DNA of 64,000 nt, taken from assembly GCF_015645465.1 (NCBI RefSeq), contig NZ_JADOEL010000013.1:60630-124629 (forward strand), read 5' to 3'. A program made the position numbers and the translations under genes. This document shows, one piece after another, positions 61,549 to 64,000 of the stretch; positions within the stretch are counted from its first letter, which is position 1, and each line of letters opens with the position of its first letter. The notes under the pieces were generated by a model. That model made no database searches and was not told the origin of the DNA. It saw nothing but the letters and a program-made list of their open reading frames with translations. Source of the DNA: Herminiimonas contaminans. GTDB lineage: Bacteria > Pseudomonadota > Gammaproteobacteria > Burkholderiales > Burkholderiaceae_D.

Positions 61549-62025
61549 ATGAAAAAAATCCCGGACGGACAAATACACATGGAGCTGACGGTAGGAGAAG
61601 TCGCCACGCGCAGTGGTGTGGCCGTGTCTGCCATTCATTTTTATGAGGCGAAAGGCTTGATCAGCAGTCGCCGGAATACCGGCAACCAGCGTCGTTATGC
61701 GCGCGATGTTTTGCGCCGGGTGGCTGTGATCAAGGTGGCGCAGCGTTCCGGCATTCCGCTGGCTTCGATCGCCGCAGCGCTTGCCAGTTTGCCGCAAGGT
61801 CGGACGCCGACTATCAAGGATTGGGCGCGACTGTCGGCTGGCTGGCGCGCCGAGCTGGACGAACGCATAGCAAAGATGATGCAGTTGCGTGACCAGCTAG
61901 ACCAGTGCATAGGCTGTGGCTGTCTCTCGATAGAGCACTGCAGTTTGCGCAATCCGAGTGACCAATTGGCTGAGCAGGGAGCGGGAGCGCATTTCCTGGA
62001 CGATATAAAGGTGGGGCAAGAATAA
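61549..62025 (+). CDS. soxR: Redox-sensing activator SoxR
   Basis: 158 residues of the MerR family. N-terminal winged helix ([30 protein letters not shown]), dimerisation helix, then the [2Fe-2S] site C120-x2-C123-x-C125-x5-C131 ([17 protein letters not shown]), matching E. coli SoxR. One-electron oxidation of the cluster by redox-cycling compounds activates target promoters. It is transcribed away from a SoxR box. No soxS gene is visible, as usual outside enterics. Confidence 0.96.
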   Translation: MKKIPDGQIHMELTVGEVATRSGVAVSAIHFYEAKGLISSRRNTGNQRRYARDVLRRVAVIKVAQRSGIPLASIAAALASLPQGRTPTIKDWARLSAGWRAELDERIAKMMQLRDQLDQCIGCGCLSIEHCSLRNPSDQLAEQGAGAHFLDDIKVGQE

Positions 62026-62167
62026 AATCAATCGTTCCAAAAATAGGACGGTTAAGCGAAAAATTGCTATCTACCGGGCATTTTGCTTTCCAATTATTGT
62101 TCGTCTGTGGCCGGAATCAACCGCGCACAACCCCAGACAGATTCAATAATTTAAAGGAGAAATAGCC

Positions 62168-62794
62168 ATGTCTAAACCTTACACCCGCCTCGACAAAAAC
62201 GACGTTGCCGTTCTATTGGTAGATCATCAGGCTGGCTTGCTGTCGCTGGTGCGCGATATCGATCCGGACAAATTCAAGAACAATGTGCTGGCGCTGGCCG
62301 ACCTCGCCAGCTACTTCAAACTGCCTACCATCCTGACCACCAGCTTCGAAGATGGCCCGAACGGCCCGCTGGTACCGGAACTGAAAGCGCAATTCCCTGA
62401 TGCTCCTTACATCGCACGTCCTGGCCAGATCAATGCATGGGATAACGAAGACTTCGTCAAGGCCATCAAGGCGACTGGCAAAAAACAATTACTGATCGCT
62501 GGCGTAGTGACGGAGGTCTGCGTGGCATTCCCGGCTTTATCGGCCCTGGCCGAAGGTTATGAAGTGTTTGTTGTTACCGATGCGTCCGGTACCTTTAATG
62601 AAATCACGCGTGACGCTGCATGGGATCGCATGTCGCAAGCTGGTGCACAACTGATGAGCTGGTTTGGTGTCGCTTGTGAACTGCACCGCGACTGGCGTAA
62701 CGATATCGAGGGTTTGGGTACGCTGTTCTCGAATCACATTCCTGACTATCGCAACCTGATTACCAGCTACAACACGCTGACCAAAGCGAAGTAA
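62168..62794 (+). CDS. ycaC: Isochorismatase-family hydrolase (YcaC-like)
   Basis: A 208-residue cysteine hydrolase. The catalytic set is Asp19 (LLVDHQAGLL), Lys or Arg near 84 and Cys118 (AGVVTEVCVAF). The closing region WDRMSQAGAQLMSWFGVACEL resembles E. coli YcaC (208 residues), an octameric enzyme of uncertain substrate. AAGGAG sits nine bases before the ATG. Monocistronic, ending at a perfect palindromic terminator. Not a siderophore-pathway isochorismatase, since no such cluster is near. Confidence 0.87.
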   Translation: MSKPYTRLDKNDVAVLLVDHQAGLLSLVRDIDPDKFKNNVLALADLASYFKLPTILTTSFEDGPNGPLVPELKAQFPDAPYIARPGQINAWDNEDFVKAIKATGKKQLLIAGVVTEVCVAFPALSALAEGYEVFVVTDASGTFNEITRDAAWDRMSQAGAQLMSWFGVACELHRDWRNDIEGLGTLFSNHIPDYRNLITSYNTLTKAK

Positions 62795-62814
62795 GGCTGT
62801 CGGCGGCGGCAATG

Positions 62815-62844
62815 AAAAAGGCCCATGCATGCATGGGCCTTTTT
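62815..62844. terminator. Perfectly palindromic bidirectional terminator
   Basis: A 30-base perfect palindrome (A5 GGCCCATGCAT and its complement ending T5) between converging ycaC and the MFS gene. It works on both strands. Confidence 0.9.
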
Positions 62845-62862
62845 GCTTTTAGTCTTGCCTCG

Positions 62863-63873
62863 TTATTTGTTGACGATCTTGGCGGGCAGGCGGAGTGCCA
62901 GGATGCAGCCGAATATGAGGAAGCCGGCAAAAATAAACAATCCGAGGCCGGGTGTATGCGTCAATCCTTTCAGCCAACCAAGGATGTAGGTGGCAGCGAA
63001 GCCACCGATATTCGCAATCGATGCGATCAAGGCGATGCCAGCGGCTGCCGCGGGGCCAGTCAGGAAGGTCGCGGGCAGACACCAGAATGCCGGCAATGCG
63101 CCGATAATCCCGATGTTAGCGATCGTGAACCAAAATACCGTTGCGCTCGGGCTGTCGGTGGCAAAAGTGCTGCCGGCGAGACCGATAGCGCCGATGATCA
63201 TCGGTATGGCGATGTGCCAGCGACGTTCGCGATATTTGTCGGAGCTGTAGCCCGCCAATAGCAAGGCGATGATGGCGAAGGCGTGGGGGATGCCGGTATA
63301 GAAGCCGATTTCCTGTGGGCTGCTAATCCCGGAGTCGCGGATGATAGTGGGTAACCAGAAGCTGATTGCATAGGCCGACATCATCAGACACATATCGATG
63401 ATACCCAGTAGCCAGACGCGACCACTGGTGAAAGCATCCTTCAGTGAATGACGGTTTTCACTCAGCACGTCTTTGTCGAGATTGCCGCGCAACTCCTTTT
63501 TTTCATCCTGGTTGAGCCATTTGGAAGATTCGATATTATTGGGCAGCCACATAAATACAATCACGCCCAGCATGATGGAAGGAATACCTTCCAGCAAAAA
63601 CAGCCACTGCCATCCTTTCCATCCGTAGACATCTGCGAATGCAGTCATGATCCAGCCGGATAGTGGGCTGCCTATCATCGCCGCCAGCGGCAAGCCAACC
63701 AGGAAGGTGGCCATGATCTTGCTGCGTTTGTGGGTTGGATACCAATAGGTGAGATAGAGCATCACGCCTGGAAAGAAGCCGGCTTCGGCCACGCCAAGCA
63801 AAAAGCGCACGACATAGAATTGCATCGGCGTGGTGACAAACATCGTGGCCGCTGATAATGCGCCCCAGGTAAT
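62863..63873 (-). pseudogene. MFS transporter (ACS/phthalate-permease type), 5'-truncated
   Basis: The frame reads ITWGALSAATMFVTTPMQFY from 63873 leftward. It covers membrane helices from about the third to the twelfth of an anion:cation symporter (RFLLGVAEAGFFPGVMLYLTYW is the family signature). About 100 N-terminal residues expected in this family are missing. Upstream of codon ITWG the frame meets a stop at 63883-63885 and the DNA becomes unrelated. A Met at 63843 could give a 326-residue product, but it would lack two helices. It is most likely inactivated by insertion or rearrangement. Confidence 0.82.
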
Positions 63874-63904
63874 CGGTAGTTGTCAACGAAGTTGTCGCGT
63901 CACT

Positions 63905-64000
63905 TCAAGCAGCTAACTTCGATATTTCAGGTGTAGCCCGTTCCGGGTTGAGCCACACCTCGTCCGTCAATTTCCAATTTCTTGTGGCGCCCGACCAGCG
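63905..64000 (-). CDS. C-terminal end of an unidentified ORF in foreign DNA at the right edge
   Basis: The minus strand is open from the window edge to TGA at 63905, giving 31 residues (RWSGATRNWKLTDEVWLNPE...SKLAA). It lies just past the point where the MFS gene is broken, so it is probably the end of a mobile-element protein. No family can be assigned from so short a tail. Confidence 0.4.
   Translation of the reverse strand, partial: RWSGATRNWKLTDEVWLNPERATPEISKLAA

Noticed and set aside
62031..62052. Dyad-like ATCGTTCC / AGGACGGT upstream of ycaC
   Set aside because: Only five of eight positions pair, too weak to call an operator.
63905..64000. ORF tail as an H-NS-type DNA-binding domain (begins WSG)
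   Set aside because: Apart from the WSG triplet the residues do not follow the H-NS C-terminal pattern; left unassigned.

Overview
The window is an ordinary stretch of chromosome from a Gram-negative betaproteobacterium. The closest fit is Burkholderiales, Oxalobacteraceae (Herminiimonas/Janthinobacterium-like). This rests on the gene families and their arrangement (FDH3-type formate dehydrogenase with DUF3305/DUF3306 partners, ImuA, DUF2970, DUF1631, an MlaD/MlaE pair, MarR-FUSC-DUF1656-HlyD efflux) and on moderate GC with strong Shine-Dalgarno sites. The genus is inferred from style and was not tested by any search.

Left part (1-15 kb): molybdenum/tungsten enzyme biology. A 3'-truncated moaA (minus strand) faces apbC/mrp, an Fe-S cluster carrier. 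After a two-lobed palindromic repeat (2353-2638) comes a long plus-strand formate dehydrogenase locus. Its genes are DUF3305, DUF3306, a six-cluster polyferredoxin, a TorD-like chaperone, a 66-residue Tat-signal protein, the alpha (catalytic), beta (Fe-S) and gamma (cytochrome b) subunits, and two small exported proteins. fdhD follows, then a permease and an ATPase of a TupBC-type tungstate transporter with no binding-protein gene beside them. Together these genes make cofactor (moaA), Fe-S clusters (apbC), sulfurated Mo/W cofactor (fdhD) and the exported respiratory enzyme.

15-23.5 kb: an IS21-family deletion relic, a soluble histidine kinase with a response regulator carrying TPR repeats, an orphan SOS-controlled imuA, a lipid-transport (MCE) trio without its ATPase, a spermidine-synthase-like methyltransferase and a PPC-domain protein.

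23.5-46 kb: an 8.8-kb gene for a cyclic beta-1,2-glucan synthase, probably preceded by a coupled 52-codon leader ORF. It is followed by housekeeping and hypothetical genes: a PRMT-like methyltransferase, DUF2970, hisC, rsuA, DUF1631, ppnN, a CbpA-type DnaJ protein, an N5-glutamine/N6-adenine-type methyltransferase, a small Cys-rich protein with a natural His5 tail, dbpA and a membrane diguanylate cyclase.

46-64 kb: the glyoxylate shunt genes aceA and aceB; a chrA/marR/tautomerase group in which two near-identical 19-bp operator-like sites flank marR; a VOC protein; a DMT exporter; a KefB/C-type antiporter; a five-gene aromatic/drug efflux operon; an FMN reductase divergent from soxR; an isochorismatase-family hydrolase; and an MFS transporter whose 5' end is cut off by foreign DNA at the right edge.

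The most interesting signal is regulatory. The FMN reductase carries a promoter/leader module with a LexA box that is recognisably the same as the one in front of imuA 42 kb away. It also lies downstream of a textbook SoxR promoter (19-bp spacer) that points at it. This predicts joint DNA-damage and redox control of one flavoenzyme. No tRNA, rRNA, CRISPR array or complete active mobile element was found.
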